DNA of 64,000 bases from Flavobacterium sp. MC2016-06. GTDB taxonomy: Bacteria > Bacteroidota > Bacteroidia > Flavobacteriales > Flavobacteriaceae. Below are positions 36,799 to 46,225 of the stretch, in pieces. Within the stretch, counting starts at the first letter, position 1. The number at the start of each line of letters is the position of its first letter. The notes under the pieces are model-generated. The model did not search any database. It saw nothing but the letters and a program-made list of their open reading frames with translations, and was not told the DNA's origin. Position numbers and translations under genes: made by a program. The stretch is taken from contig NZ_WMID02000006.1 in the NCBI RefSeq assembly GCF_009711165.2, positions 189,411 through 253,410 of the forward strand, given 5' to 3'.

Positions 36799-38478
36799 AT
36801 GAAACAAATCAATTTCAAATGTAGATTTCAAAATGCGATAATAGTATTGGCATTAATATGCTTTACAGGAGCAGAGTTAAAAGCACAAAACAGTAAAAAG
36901 CCTAATATTTTGATTATTTGGGGAGATGACATTGGCACAACTAATATTAGTGCTTATAGTGATGGTGTTATGGGGTTTACAACACCCAATATTGATCGCA
37001 TTGCAAATGAAGGAGAAAGATTTTTACATTATTATGGTGAACAAAGCTGTACCGCAGGACGTGCCGCATTTTTAACGGGACAACATGGACTTCGTACAGG
37101 TCTTACTAAAGTAGGTTTTCCTGGTGCTCCAATGGGAATGAGCCAGTTAGATCCTTCTATAGGAGGTATAATGAAACAGTTAGGTTATGCAACAGGTCAG
37201 TTTGGTAAAAACCACGTTGGAGATCGCAACGAAAATTTACCAACCGTAAATGGGTTTGATGAGTTTTTTGGAAATCTGTACCATCTAAATGCAGAAGAAG
37301 AGCCAGAGTTGCCAGATTATCCTAAAGATCCTGAATATTTAAAAAAATATGGACCTAGAGGAGTTTTAAAATGTACGGCAACAAATGCAGATGATGCTAC
37401 TGTAGATTCACGTTTTGGAAAAGTAGGAAAACAAAAAATTGAAGATACAGGAGCACTTACCAAAAAAAGAATGGAAACAATTGATGATGAAACATCTGCG
37501 GCTGCAATTGATTTTATTAAAAGACAGACAGCGGCAGGAAAACCATTTTTTTGCTGGTGGAATGGTACGCGTATGCACCTTCGTACACACGTAAGAGCAG
37601 AACACAGAGGGAAATATACGCATGGCGACAGCGAGTATATTGATGGTATGATTGAGCATGATATTACAGTCGGAGATTTATTAAAAGCTTTAGATGATCT
37701 TGGTATTGCTAATAATACAATTGTGGTGTATTCTACAGATAATGGACCACACATGAATACTTGGCCTGATGCCGCGATGACACCATATCGTTCAGAAAAA
37801 AATACAAACTGGGAAGGTGCTTATAGAGTTCCTTGTATCGTACGCTGGCCTGGTGTAATTAAACCAGGTACTATATCTAATGAATTGATGAGCCATAATG
37901 ACTGGATGCCAACATTAGCTTCAATAGCAGGAGAACCCGATTTAACAAAAAAACTTTTAACAGGATACACTGCTAATGGTAAAAATTATAAAGTGCATTT
38001 AGATGGATATGATCAAAGCGATTTTCTTCGTGGTAAAACGCAAAAAAGTGCCAGAGATAAATTCTTTTATACAGATGATGATGGGCTTTTGGTTGGTTTA
38101 AGAGAAGGTGATTACAAATATGTATTTGCAGAACAACGTTTGGAAGGTACAATGGGTGTGTGGGCTGAACCTTTTACTAAACTGCGTTTACAAAAAATAT
38201 TCAATTTATACCAAGACCCTTTTGAAAGAGCAGATATTACCTCGAACACTTTCTGGGATTGGCAATTGAACCATGTACAGCTTATGTACGGAGCAATTCA
38301 AGATGTTGTTGCATTTGCTCAAACTTTTAAAGAATACCCACCGCGTTCAATTCCACCAAGTTTCTCTGCGTATACCATTATGGAAGAGACAATGAAAGAT
38401 ATAAAGGCAAAGCAATATATAGAGAAAAATATATTGGCGAAACAAAAAGCAGAAGAAGATGTTGCTAAGAAGAAATAA
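36799..38478 (+). CDS. Secreted sulfatase (formylglycine type)
   Basis: A 559-residue periplasmic or surface hydrolase of sulfate esters. An N-terminal signal peptide ends near residue 29 (LKAQ). Metal ligands are the DD pair at 43-44 (IIWGDDIG). The sulfatase signature CTAGR begins at C84, the cysteine that would be converted to formylglycine. Further family features are FGKNHVGD near 141 and YSTDNGPHMNTW near 315. It resembles arylsulfatases more than polysaccharide sulfatases, and no SusC/D or glycosidase genes are nearby, so the substrate is unclear. It heads a large cluster of envelope proteins. Confidence 0.92.
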   Translation: MKQINFKCRFQNAIIVLALICFTGAELKAQNSKKPNILIIWGDDIGTTNISAYSDGVMGFTTPNIDRIANEGERFLHYYGEQSCTAGRAAFLTGQHGLRTGLTKVGFPGAPMGMSQLDPSIGGIMKQLGYATGQFGKNHVGDRNENLPTVNGFDEFFGNLYHLNAEEEPELPDYPKDPEYLKKYGPRGVLKCTATNADDATVDSRFGKVGKQKIEDTGALTKKRMETIDDETSAAAIDFIKRQTAAGKPFFCWWNGTRMHLRTHVRAEHRGKYTHGDSEYIDGMIEHDITVGDLLKALDDLGIANNTIVVYSTDNGPHMNTWPDAAMTPYRSEKNTNWEGAYRVPCIVRWPGVIKPGTISNELMSHNDWMPTLASIAGEPDLTKKLLTGYTANGKNYKVHLDGYDQSDFLRGKTQKSARDKFFYTDDDGLLVGLREGDYKYVFAEQRLEGTMGVWAEPFTKLRLQKIFNLYQDPFERADITSNTFWDWQLNHVQLMYGAIQDVVAFAQTFKEYPPRSIPPSFSAYTIMEETMKDIKAKQYIEKNILAKQKAEEDVAKKK

Positions 38479-38487
38479 AACGAAGAT

Positions 38488-38519
38488 AAAAGATTCGGGT
38501 AATTGGATCCGAATCTTTT
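38488..38519 (+). terminator. Hairpin between sulfatase and HAD genes
   Basis: An 11-bp stem (AAAAGATTCGG with CCGAATCTTTT) and short T run, 9 bp after the sulfatase stop. It may terminate or attenuate transcription into the HAD gene. Confidence 0.65.
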
Positions 38520-38555
38520 AATCTGGCAAATAAGTAATCCAATAAAATAAGTAAT

Positions 38556-39572
38556 ATGTTTAAAAAGGTATTTTTTTTAGTCTTAGGAGTATCGTTGCTT
38601 ACATCATGTAAAAAGTCAGATACTATTGTTGCTCCAACAAGTGATAGTAAACAATCAGAAACCGCAATGACGGGAGACCCGCTGCCAAGTTGGACAGACG
38701 GAACTCTTAAAAGTGATATTATTGCTTATGTTGAAAAGGTTACAAAAGAAGGAAGCCCAGATTTTATTCCACTAGAGAATAGAATTGCAACTTTTGATAA
38801 TGATGGTACACTATGGGCAGAAAAGCCTTATGTACAAGAATTATTTGCATTTTATCGTGTAAAAAAAATGATAGAAGCAAATCCTGAATTAGCAAAAAAG
38901 CAGCCTTTTAAAGCCGTTATCGAAAAAGACAAAACTTATTTTGAAAAAGGAGGAGATAAAGCACTTATAGCCTTTATTGCTGCAACACATACAGGAATGA
39001 CAGAAGATGCCTTTGAAGCTGATGTTAAAGATTTTACTGCGATGGCAAAATATCCAGGAAAAAATGTCCCTTTAAAACAGATACGTTACCAACCGCAATT
39101 AGAACTGCTTAATTATTTAAGAGCCAATGGTTTTAAAACTTTTATAGTTACTGGAGGAACCATCGAATTGGTACGTGGAATCTCTTCTGATTTTTACGGA
39201 ATACCAAAAGATCAAGTCGTTGGAACATCTTTCAAATACAAATTTGACGAAGCCAATCGCACAATCAATAGAGAGCCTGCTCTAGATCATTTTAACGATA
39301 AAACCGAAAAGCCTGTCGGGATACAATTACATATTGGCCAGCGACCAGTTTTTGCCTGCGGAAATGAAGGCGGTGCAGGCGACATTGCAATGCTGGAATA
39401 TTGCCAAAGCAATAAGTATCCGTCCTTTCAATTATTAGTAAATCATAACGATTCAATAAGAGAATATAGTTATCAAGAAAAAGATAATGCCTCTTTAAAT
39501 GCAGCTGCCAAAAATAAATGGCATGTTATAAATATGAAAGAAGACTGGAAAAAGATTTTTTCAGATAAATAG
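38556..39572 (+). CDS. HAD-superfamily phosphatase-like lipoprotein
   Basis: A 338-residue lipoprotein: the N-terminus ends in LLTSC, a lipobox with the lipid-bearing Cys near 18. HAD motif I is ATFDNDGTLWAEKPY (nucleophile Asp near 84), motif II is FIVTGGT near 194, and the acidic motif is CGNEGGAGDIAML near 272. The catalytic residues look intact, so it is probably an active periplasmic or membrane-tethered phosphatase. In other bacteria, from memory, similar HAD proteins occur next to sulfatase and DUF1254 genes. The substrate is unknown. Confidence 0.85.
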   Translation: MFKKVFFLVLGVSLLTSCKKSDTIVAPTSDSKQSETAMTGDPLPSWTDGTLKSDIIAYVEKVTKEGSPDFIPLENRIATFDNDGTLWAEKPYVQELFAFYRVKKMIEANPELAKKQPFKAVIEKDKTYFEKGGDKALIAFIAATHTGMTEDAFEADVKDFTAMAKYPGKNVPLKQIRYQPQLELLNYLRANGFKTFIVTGGTIELVRGISSDFYGIPKDQVVGTSFKYKFDEANRTINREPALDHFNDKTEKPVGIQLHIGQRPVFACGNEGGAGDIAMLEYCQSNKYPSFQLLVNHNDSIREYSYQEKDNASLNAAAKNKWHVINMKEDWKKIFSDK

Positions 39573-39594
39573 GTTGGTTTTGTTAGTAGAGTTT

Positions 39595-39635
39595 AAAATG
39601 GAGCAGCTTTTATAAGTTGAAAGCTGTTTCATTTT
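39595..39635 (+). terminator. Hairpin between HAD and beta-barrel genes
   Basis: A 16-bp stem with two G-U pairs (inner CAGCTTT with AAAGCTG), ending in a T-rich tract, 22 bp after the HAD stop. Confidence 0.7.
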
Positions 39636-39674
39636 GATTTTAGGAACGGTTAAGGATCCTTTAAATTAAAGATT

Positions 39675-40505
39675 ATGAAAAACACAAGATTAAATACCAC
39701 TTTTAAAATTTTGTTCAGTATCGTTTGTTTTCTTATAAGTTTTAATCTTGCGGCACAAGAAGAACCACCAAAAGGAGGAGCAAGTGCTCAAGAACTTGCA
39801 GATAAACTGGCTAATCCAGTTGCGAGCTTGATAAGTGTACCATTTCAGAATAATATAAACTATGGAATTGGTCCATTTAATGGAACAAAATACACAATTA
39901 ATTTTCAGCCCGTAATTCCGTTTAAATTAAGTGACAATTTAAATTTAATAACAAGATATATTATTCCTATAGTAGATCAAAGAGACATAACAGGAGAGAA
40001 TACACATGAATTTGGTTTAAGCGATGCTACAATTACAGCTTTTTTTGCACCAAAAGCAGAGGGAATTATTTACGGAATTGGTCCAGCATTTTTAGTGCCA
40101 ATTGCAACAGATAAGTTTCTAGGGACAGAAAAATTTGGAGTTGGTCCAAGTGTGTTATTGATGCATCAGGGAAAAGGACTTTCAGTAGGGTTTATAGCCA
40201 ATCAAATATGGTCGGTAGCAGGAAACGATAATCGTGAAGATGTTAATCAGTTTTACACACAAATCTTTCTTTCACATAGTTACAAAAGCGGCGCTAATTT
40301 GGGTGTAAATGTCGAAATAACTCAAAATTGGGAAGGTAATACAACATCAATATCTTTAAATCCATCTATAGGAGCCGTATCAAAATTAGGAACTCAGGTC
40401 GTTCAATTTTCTTTATCGCCGCTTATTCCAATTGTTGGCCCTAGAGAATCAAGACCAGACTGGGGTTTAAGAGCAATACTCTCTTTTGTATTTCCTGGAA
40501 AATAA
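39675..40505 (+). CDS. Outer-membrane beta-barrel protein of unknown function
   Basis: A 276-residue protein with a signal peptide ending near residue 27 (NLAAQ), then a periplasmic helix (AQELADKLANPVASL) and alternating hydrophobic strands typical of a small outer-membrane barrel. It ends in Phe-Pro-Gly-Lys rather than a terminal aromatic residue. The opening resembles neutral-transporter-type barrels beginning AQELAKKLANPVA that sit near sulfatase and DUF1254 genes, as far as I recall. It precedes the DUF1254 gene by 28 bp and is probably co-transcribed. Confidence 0.75.
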   Translation: MKNTRLNTTFKILFSIVCFLISFNLAAQEEPPKGGASAQELADKLANPVASLISVPFQNNINYGIGPFNGTKYTINFQPVIPFKLSDNLNLITRYIIPIVDQRDITGENTHEFGLSDATITAFFAPKAEGIIYGIGPAFLVPIATDKFLGTEKFGVGPSVLLMHQGKGLSVGFIANQIWSVAGNDNREDVNQFYTQIFLSHSYKSGANLGVNVEITQNWEGNTTSISLNPSIGAVSKLGTQVVQFSLSPLIPIVGPRESRPDWGLRAILSFVFPGK

Positions 40506-40533
40506 GCGTACAAATTTTATAAAAAAGATAATT

Positions 40534-42006
40534 ATGAAAAATAAATTGTTTGTTATTATAGTTGGTGCTTTTTTGATTTTAAATGCGGGATGCAAAAAAA
40601 GTACAGATGAAGAAATAGCTTCACTATCAAGTCCCAAAACGGAAACGAATATAAAACTGGAAGGAGAATTACCCTCAAAAGAATCAATTCCTGAATTGTT
40701 TGATGAAATGGATTTTCAACAGGCAACTCAATGTTATTTATGGGGATTACCTATTGTGGCTTTCGCCGAATGGCAACAGGACCATTACAATAAGTTTAAT
40801 GCAACAAGCAATGATCTAGTTTTTTATAACACTTATAATGATCGTTTGGGAATTCTTACAGCAAATGCGACAACGCCATATATAATGTCATTTATTGATC
40901 TTGCTAAAAATGGACCAACAGTTATCGAAATGCCCGCAGGTCACACAGCTGGAGGATTAGGAGATTTTTGGCAGCGCGAACAGGCTGTGATTGGAGAAAT
41001 GGGTCCAGATAAAGGAAAAGGAGGTAAATATATATTAGTGCCTCCAACAATGAAGGATTTTAAACCCGCAGGATATTTTATAGTTCCCTGTAATACCATG
41101 AATATGTTTTTCGGTTTTAGAGTATTAGATCCAGATCCAAAAGCAACTGAAACATTGGTTAAACAAGTAAAAATTTATCCTTATGATAAGCGAGCTAATC
41201 CTGTGCCTACAAAAATTGTGAGCCCGCCAGCAGGTAAAAAATGGTATGCTGTTCAGCCAAAAGGGATTGCTTATTGGGAACGCCTTAATGCTATTTTACA
41301 AGAAGAACCTGTAGATGATCGTGATCGTTTTTTTATGGCTTGGCTTAAAAATCTTGGAATAGAGAAAGGGAAATCATTTAATCCTGACGAACGTCAGAAG
41401 AAGATTTTGATTGCCGCTGCCGAAAAAGGAGAACAAATGGCAATTGCAAATTCGTTTTGTAAACGCTTTAAAGATGTTAAGCATTGGCCAGACAAAAAAT
41501 GGGATTATGTGATGATCATTAAAGATCCTTCTCAACACGCAGATAACTATGATGAATTTTTTGAGCGTACTTCTTATTTCTACGAAGCAGTAACCTATTC
41601 AAAAGCAATGATTAGCAAAACACCAAATGTAGGTCAAGCCTATTTAGGATCTTATTTTGATAATACAGGAAACTGGTTAGACGGAGCTAAGAATTATACG
41701 CTGAATGTTCCAGCAAATCCTCCAGCTGTTAATTTCTGGTCAATCACAGTTTATGATGCAGCGACAAGGTGTTTGATTGATAATGCACAGCAAAATGCTG
41801 ATTTATCTTCTCGTAAAGATCTAATTAAAAATACCGACGGATCTGTTGATTTATATTTTGGACCAAAAGCACCTCAAGGAAAAGAAAAAAATTGGGTGCA
41901 GACTTTACCAGGAAAACATTGGTTTACCTACATGCGTTTTTACGGACCAACAACAGCTTATTTTGATAAAAGCTGGAAAATGGATGATATTAAAGAAGTG
42001 AAATAG
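40534..42006 (+). CDS. DUF1254/DUF1214 domain lipoprotein
   Basis: A 490-residue lipoprotein (lipobox ILNAGC, Cys near 19). The DUF1254 domain spans about 65-200 (QCYLWGLPIVAFAEWQ, then YNDRLGILTANATTPY). The DUF1214 domain covers about 370-480 (PAVNFWSITVYDAATRCLID, then GSVDLYFGPKAP). Both domains have unknown function and form a beta-rich fold in solved relatives, to my knowledge. The frame extends upstream to 40486, but ATG 40534 gives a clean lipoprotein signal and is preferred. A remnant of a second DUF1214 domain follows directly. Confidence 0.88.
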   Translation: MKNKLFVIIVGAFLILNAGCKKSTDEEIASLSSPKTETNIKLEGELPSKESIPELFDEMDFQQATQCYLWGLPIVAFAEWQQDHYNKFNATSNDLVFYNTYNDRLGILTANATTPYIMSFIDLAKNGPTVIEMPAGHTAGGLGDFWQREQAVIGEMGPDKGKGGKYILVPPTMKDFKPAGYFIVPCNTMNMFFGFRVLDPDPKATETLVKQVKIYPYDKRANPVPTKIVSPPAGKKWYAVQPKGIAYWERLNAILQEEPVDDRDRFFMAWLKNLGIEKGKSFNPDERQKKILIAAAEKGEQMAIANSFCKRFKDVKHWPDKKWDYVMIIKDPSQHADNYDEFFERTSYFYEAVTYSKAMISKTPNVGQAYLGSYFDNTGNWLDGAKNYTLNVPANPPAVNFWSITVYDAATRCLIDNAQQNADLSSRKDLIKNTDGSVDLYFGPKAPQGKEKNWVQTLPGKHWFTYMRFYGPTTAYFDKSWKMDDIKEVK

Positions 42007-42038
42007 AAGAGTTTTTAATAGCAATTTATCACAATAAA

Positions 42039-42224
42039 AGAAACGCAGATGGTTCTATGAGTATTTGGCTAGGTTCTTCATTGCCAAAAAATGCACCTCA
42101 AAGTAATTGGCTGCCAACTTCAGCAGGAAAAGGTTTTGCATTAACAATGCGTATGTATGTTTCTAAAAAACCAGTATTAGACGGCGCATGGTTTCCTAGT
42201 CCGATTGAACTTAAACCAAATTAA
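42039..42224 (+). pseudogene. Remnant of a second DUF1254/DUF1214 gene (C-terminus only)
   Basis: The frame reads NADGSMSIWLGSSLPKNAPQ, then SNWLPTSAGKGFALTMRMYV, then LDGAWFPSPIELKPN and a stop. This is the end of a DUF1214 domain, closer to the usual family ending than the intact upstream gene is. No start or N-terminal domain is present. It looks like the tail of a paralogue whose body was deleted, perhaps by recombination with its neighbour. Confidence 0.75.
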
Positions 42225-42249
42225 AATTTATTAAACAAGAAGACTTGAA

Positions 42250-43032
42250 ATGAAGGTTACTAAATCCTGTAAAAATATTTTTTTGACATTACTATTAATC
42301 GTTGTTTCAAATAAAAAAGTTATTGCACAAAAAATGGCAAGCAATGTTGCTGCTTGGGTAGGATTTGAAATGTATCTCCCTTTTGAAGAAGAAGGCAGAT
42401 GGGGATTATTATTAGAAGGATATTCAAAGGGAAATGATCTTGTGTCAGAACTTCAAGGATCTTTTTACAGAATAGGAGCCAATTATTATCTCAAAAACGG
42501 AAACAGGCTGGGAGCAGGAGTAGCGTATCAATGGGATTTGCCTTATGATGAAGTTTCCTTACCCTACAACAATCCCGATTATAGAGTCTACGAGCAGTTT
42601 ATTTGGAAAATTGCAAAAAGGGAAGGAAATGAAGTATGGACACAGCGCTTTAGAGTTGAGCAGCGTTGGTTAGGACGAAAAGATAATCCGGAGAGTACAA
42701 GTGATTCATTTGATTACTACAAATTCGAAAATACATTTAGGTATCAGTTTCGGTATCAATTGTGGTTTAAACCACGTTGGGCGGCTGTTGTTTATGATGA
42801 AATTCATATAAGAACAACTGCTGCAAAGGACAATGAAAACTATCTAGATCAGAACAGAATCTATCTTGGTGGTGCATATAGTTTAGATAAAAAAAGAGAA
42901 ATCAGGATGGAATTAGGTTATATGAATCAGATTTTTTGGAAAACGCCCAACACTGTAAGCGGCTTAAGCAGGATGAATCATACTATTCGATTGACTTTAA
43001 CAACTGATTTGCCTTTTAAAAGAAAAGAATAA
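42250..43032 (+). CDS. DUF2490-family outer-membrane protein
   Basis: A 260-residue protein with a signal peptide (cleavage near residue 26, VIAQ) and a repeating pattern of amphipathic strands rich in Tyr, Trp and Arg. The features WVGFEMYLPF, RIGANYYLKNGNRLGAG, then RFRVEQRW and FRYQFRYQLWFK are typical of DUF2490, predicted small outer-membrane barrels. The function is unknown. It is 28 bp before the DUF2252 gene, suggesting one transcript. Confidence 0.8.
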   Translation: MKVTKSCKNIFLTLLLIVVSNKKVIAQKMASNVAAWVGFEMYLPFEEEGRWGLLLEGYSKGNDLVSELQGSFYRIGANYYLKNGNRLGAGVAYQWDLPYDEVSLPYNNPDYRVYEQFIWKIAKREGNEVWTQRFRVEQRWLGRKDNPESTSDSFDYYKFENTFRYQFRYQLWFKPRWAAVVYDEIHIRTTAAKDNENYLDQNRIYLGGAYSLDKKREIRMELGYMNQIFWKTPNTVSGLSRMNHTIRLTLTTDLPFKRKE

Positions 43033-43059
43033 TAAAGTTTAAATTAATTAATACAAGAC

Positions 43060-44460
43060 ATGGAAGAACCGTTTAGAGATGCAGACGAAAATGGATTTGA
43101 CTTCGTATTGTCAAAAGAAGAGCGTTTCGCAAAAGGGAAAGCGCTTCGCAAAACAATACGGCGTTCTCAGCAGCGCGAATGGAGTCCTAAAGCAGACCGC
43201 AGAGATCCAGTAGATATTTTGATTCAGACAAGTATTGGAAGAGAAGAAAAATTAATACCCATACGATACAGTCGAATGATGGAATCTCCTTTTTCTTTCT
43301 ATAGAGGAACGGCTTCAATAATGGCTTCTGATTTATCACATACACCAAGTACAGGACTCGAAATTCAAATTTGCGGAGATTGTCATTTGATGAATTTTGG
43401 AGGTTTTGCAACACCAGAAAGAAAATTGGTTTTTGACATTAATGATTTTGATGAAACATTCCCAGGGCCATGGGAATGGGATTTAAAAAGACTTGCCACC
43501 AGTTTTGCAATCGCTGGAAAATGGAAAGATTTGTCACCTAAAATTAGTAAAGAACTGGCATGGAATGTCGCTGACAGTTATAAAAGACATTTGCTTGAAT
43601 ATAGCAAGTTGTCGGCATTGCAGATTTGGTATGCACATATTGATTTAGCCGAATTGATTGAATTAGGTGTAGATGAAGAAATAAAAGAGTTTCAGAAAAA
43701 ACGTTTTAAAAAAGCAGCTGAATATACAGCGCATGAAAAAGAGTTTGCCAAATTAACGTATCAAGAAGGAAAACGTGCTCGTATAAAAGATGAACCCCCA
43801 TTAATTTATCATCCAGCAGGTATAGAAGAATCAATTTGGTTAAAAGAAGCAGAGATAGTTTACCAGCGTTACATCAAATCATTATCCGAAGACAAGCAGG
43901 TATTGCTGCAGCGATACTCACTGCACGATTTGGCAATAAAAGTTGTGGGCGTAGGCAGTGTAGGTACTTTATGCGGTATAAGTTTATTGATGTCGGCAAC
44001 AGGAGAGCCACTTTTTTTACAGTTTAAAGAAGCTAGAAAAAGCGTATTAGAGCCGTTTGTAAAAACCAAAGGCAAATATGAACACCAAGGAGAGCGAATT
44101 GTAATGGGACAAAAGTTAATGCAGTCCGCATCAGATATGTTTTTAGGCTGGACAGATGGACCCAATGGCAGGTTTTTCTATATGCGTCAGCTTCGTGATG
44201 CTAAGATAAAACCAGTTCTCGAAATCATGAAACCAGAAAATTTAAAAGATTACGCAAAAGCATGCGGCTGGGCATTGGCAAGAGCTCATGCACGTACGGG
44301 AGATGCGGCAGTTTTATCAGGATATATAGGTAACGGAAATAAATTTGCCAATGCAATTGCTGGTTTTTCTACGCTGTATGCGGCTCAAAACGAGGGAGAT
44401 TACAATAAAATGTTGAAAGCAATTAAAGAAGGCAGACTGCCAATTGCTGCAGAAATGTAG
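43060..44460 (+). CDS. DUF2252 protein (kinase-like fold)
   Basis: A 466-residue protein without signal peptide, so it is cytoplasmic, in contrast to its exported neighbours. DUF2252 hallmarks are PFSFYRGTASIMASDL near 75-90, ICGDCHLMNFGGF near 105-117 and VFDINDFDET near 125-135. The GDxHxxN and DFD motifs mimic the catalytic and metal-binding loops of aminoglycoside-phosphotransferase-type kinases, so a small-molecule kinase activity is plausible. To my knowledge none has been proven. It may act on a precursor handled by the surrounding envelope proteins. Confidence 0.9.
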   Translation: MEEPFRDADENGFDFVLSKEERFAKGKALRKTIRRSQQREWSPKADRRDPVDILIQTSIGREEKLIPIRYSRMMESPFSFYRGTASIMASDLSHTPSTGLEIQICGDCHLMNFGGFATPERKLVFDINDFDETFPGPWEWDLKRLATSFAIAGKWKDLSPKISKELAWNVADSYKRHLLEYSKLSALQIWYAHIDLAELIELGVDEEIKEFQKKRFKKAAEYTAHEKEFAKLTYQEGKRARIKDEPPLIYHPAGIEESIWLKEAEIVYQRYIKSLSEDKQVLLQRYSLHDLAIKVVGVGSVGTLCGISLLMSATGEPLFLQFKEARKSVLEPFVKTKGKYEHQGERIVMGQKLMQSASDMFLGWTDGPNGRFFYMRQLRDAKIKPVLEIMKPENLKDYAKACGWALARAHARTGDAAVLSGYIGNGNKFANAIAGFSTLYAAQNEGDYNKMLKAIKEGRLPIAAEM

Positions 44461-44489
44461 TTCTTCTCATTAATTAAAAAAATTAGAGT

Positions 44490-45233
44490 ATGAAAATAAA
44501 AAATATGTTTTTAATAGGCCTTATGACCATGTCGGTTGTAGTAAAAAGCCAAACACAACGTATTGATTCTACTGCTGTTTATCTTTTAAACCGCACTACA
44601 GAAACATTACAATACATAAAATCATGCAGTTTTAAAGCTGTTGTTACTTATGATATTCCTAATGAAAATTTAGGGCTTATAAAGCATTCAGTAAATGATA
44701 AAGTAGCTATTAAATTTCCAGATAAGATGAAAGTAACTTCATCTGGAGATAAAGGAAATAGAAGTTTGTGGTATAATGGAAAAAAGCTGAATTATTATTC
44801 CTTAGATAATAACACTTATGCTACAGAAGCAGCACCAAAATCGGTTATTGAAACTATTGATGAAACCAGTAAGAAATTTGGAATTGAGTTTCCAGCAGCA
44901 GACTTTTTCTATGAGTCGTTCTTAGACGATCTTCGATCAGAAGAAGGAAGCAGTTTGGTGTATTTAGGGAAAACGATAGTCGATGACCGTGAGTGTTTTC
45001 ATATTGCAGGAACAGACAAAACAAAAAGTTTTCAATTCTGGATTGGCAGTGATGATTTCTTTTTGCCCGTAAAAATGGTAATTGTCTATACCGAGGATAA
45101 AGACAAACCACAATATGAGGCTGTATATAAAGATTGGATTATAAATCCAGATTTCCCTGATTATATGTTCGAATTTACGGCACCACCAAAAGCGACAAAA
45201 ATCAAGCTTCAGCCTAGAGAGGATAAAAAATAA
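44490..45233 (+). CDS. DUF2092 periplasmic protein (LolA/LolB-like fold)
   Basis: A 247-residue exported protein with a short signal peptide (cleavage near 20, VKSQ). It follows the DUF2092 pattern: a helix at the start (AVYLLNRTTETLQYIKSC), then strands with VKFPDKMKVTSSGDKGNRSL-like order, GKKLNYYSLDNNTYA, and a VSRECFHIAGTDK-like block. Relatives are predicted to share the lipoprotein-carrier fold, so binding of a lipid or lipoprotein is a reasonable guess. It lies 29 bp after the DUF2252 gene. Confidence 0.82.
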   Translation: MKIKNMFLIGLMTMSVVVKSQTQRIDSTAVYLLNRTTETLQYIKSCSFKAVVTYDIPNENLGLIKHSVNDKVAIKFPDKMKVTSSGDKGNRSLWYNGKKLNYYSLDNNTYATEAAPKSVIETIDETSKKFGIEFPAADFFYESFLDDLRSEEGSSLVYLGKTIVDDRECFHIAGTDKTKSFQFWIGSDDFFLPVKMVIVYTEDKDKPQYEAVYKDWIINPDFPDYMFEFTAPPKATKIKLQPREDKK

Positions 45234-45253
45234 TCATTATAAATTCTATAATC

Positions 45254-45985
45254 ATGAAATTAAATATTTTAAAAAATAAAAGATCATTGATTGTTATAGC
45301 ATTATTTGTAATGATGCTTATAAAATCAGAATCAATAAATGCACAACGTTTTGGGCATTTTACACCACATGCAGTAATGCCTAGGCCTATTCCGGTGCGA
45401 CCAGTACCAGTACCCGTACGACCTGTGCCTGTTCCGGTACGACCAATACCACCGCACCCCTATCCGTATCATCCGTATCCTTATCCAAGACCGTTGCCAC
45501 CGCCATTTCATCCTTATCCGGTGCCATATCCTTACATCTATCATCCGTTTGTGCCTTATGTTTGGGGGCCAACTTGGTATCCTGTAGGTTTCTTTTTAAC
45601 CACATTAACAGCTACAGCCATTATAGTTTCGGTAGAAAACGATAAGTACAATTATGATGATGGAGTTTATTATGTAAAAGAGTCTTCTGGTTATAAAGTT
45701 GTACCGGCACCTATAGGAGCTACTATTTCTGAATTGCCTAAAGGATATACTACAATTGTTATTTCAGGAACAAGCTACTATTATTATGGAGGAGCTTATT
45801 ATGTTAAAGCATCTAGCAAATATAAAGTAGTTACTGCGCCAGTAGGAGCCGTTGTAACGCATTTACCCGAAGGTGCAGAAGAAAAAACAATAGATGGACA
45901 GAAATATATGATTTATGATAATGTTTATTATCAGCCAATTGCCAAAGACGGACAAGACAGCTATATAGTTGTTCAAGGAAAATAA
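45254..45985 (+). CDS. Proline-rich exported protein, DUF6515-like
   Basis: A 243-residue protein with a signal peptide (cleavage near 30, INAQ). Residues about 40-100 are a low-complexity Pro/Val/Tyr/His tract with repeats of PVPVRP and PYP. A hydrophobic helix (FFLTTLTATAIIV) follows near 113-125. Two repeats then occur, each with a YYYV/A motif followed by a Y-K-V-V-x-A-P-x-G-A pattern, the layout I associate with DUF6515. The proline tract may span the periplasm or contact the cell wall. It follows the DUF2092 gene by 20 bp. Confidence 0.7.
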   Translation: MKLNILKNKRSLIVIALFVMMLIKSESINAQRFGHFTPHAVMPRPIPVRPVPVPVRPVPVPVRPIPPHPYPYHPYPYPRPLPPPFHPYPVPYPYIYHPFVPYVWGPTWYPVGFFLTTLTATAIIVSVENDKYNYDDGVYYVKESSGYKVVPAPIGATISELPKGYTTIVISGTSYYYYGGAYYVKASSKYKVVTAPVGAVVTHLPEGAEEKTIDGQKYMIYDNVYYQPIAKDGQDSYIVVQGK

Positions 45986-46095
45986 ACAGAAAAAAAAGAA
46001 ATATTTTTACTACAATTACGATATTTTTTTCTAAGTTTATACTGAGGAATATTTTATTAATCTTTTTTTGTTAAAACAATTAGAGAAAAATAAAT

Positions 46096-46103
46096 TATCT
46101 TTG
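46096..46103 (+). promoter_or_regulatory. Candidate -7 element before the DUF4136 gene
   Basis: TATCTTTG matches TAnnTTTG, with TTTG at 46067-46070 as a possible but rather distant -33 element. It would give a leader of about 115 bases. Confidence 0.4.
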
Positions 46104-46225
46104 AGTTTATTAACAATTTGTCTCATAGCTGTTTATGTTAATTGAGGTAAGTTTTTTCCGAAGTTCGTTCAAGATTGAATCATTGTTATAAAATTTTTAA
46201 GTTAAACTAATTTAAATACAATAAA

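Noticed and set aside
45332..45605. Minus-strand ORFs rich in Trp, Arg and Asp
   Set aside because: They are the reverse frames of the Pro/Tyr codon repeats in the DUF6515-like gene.
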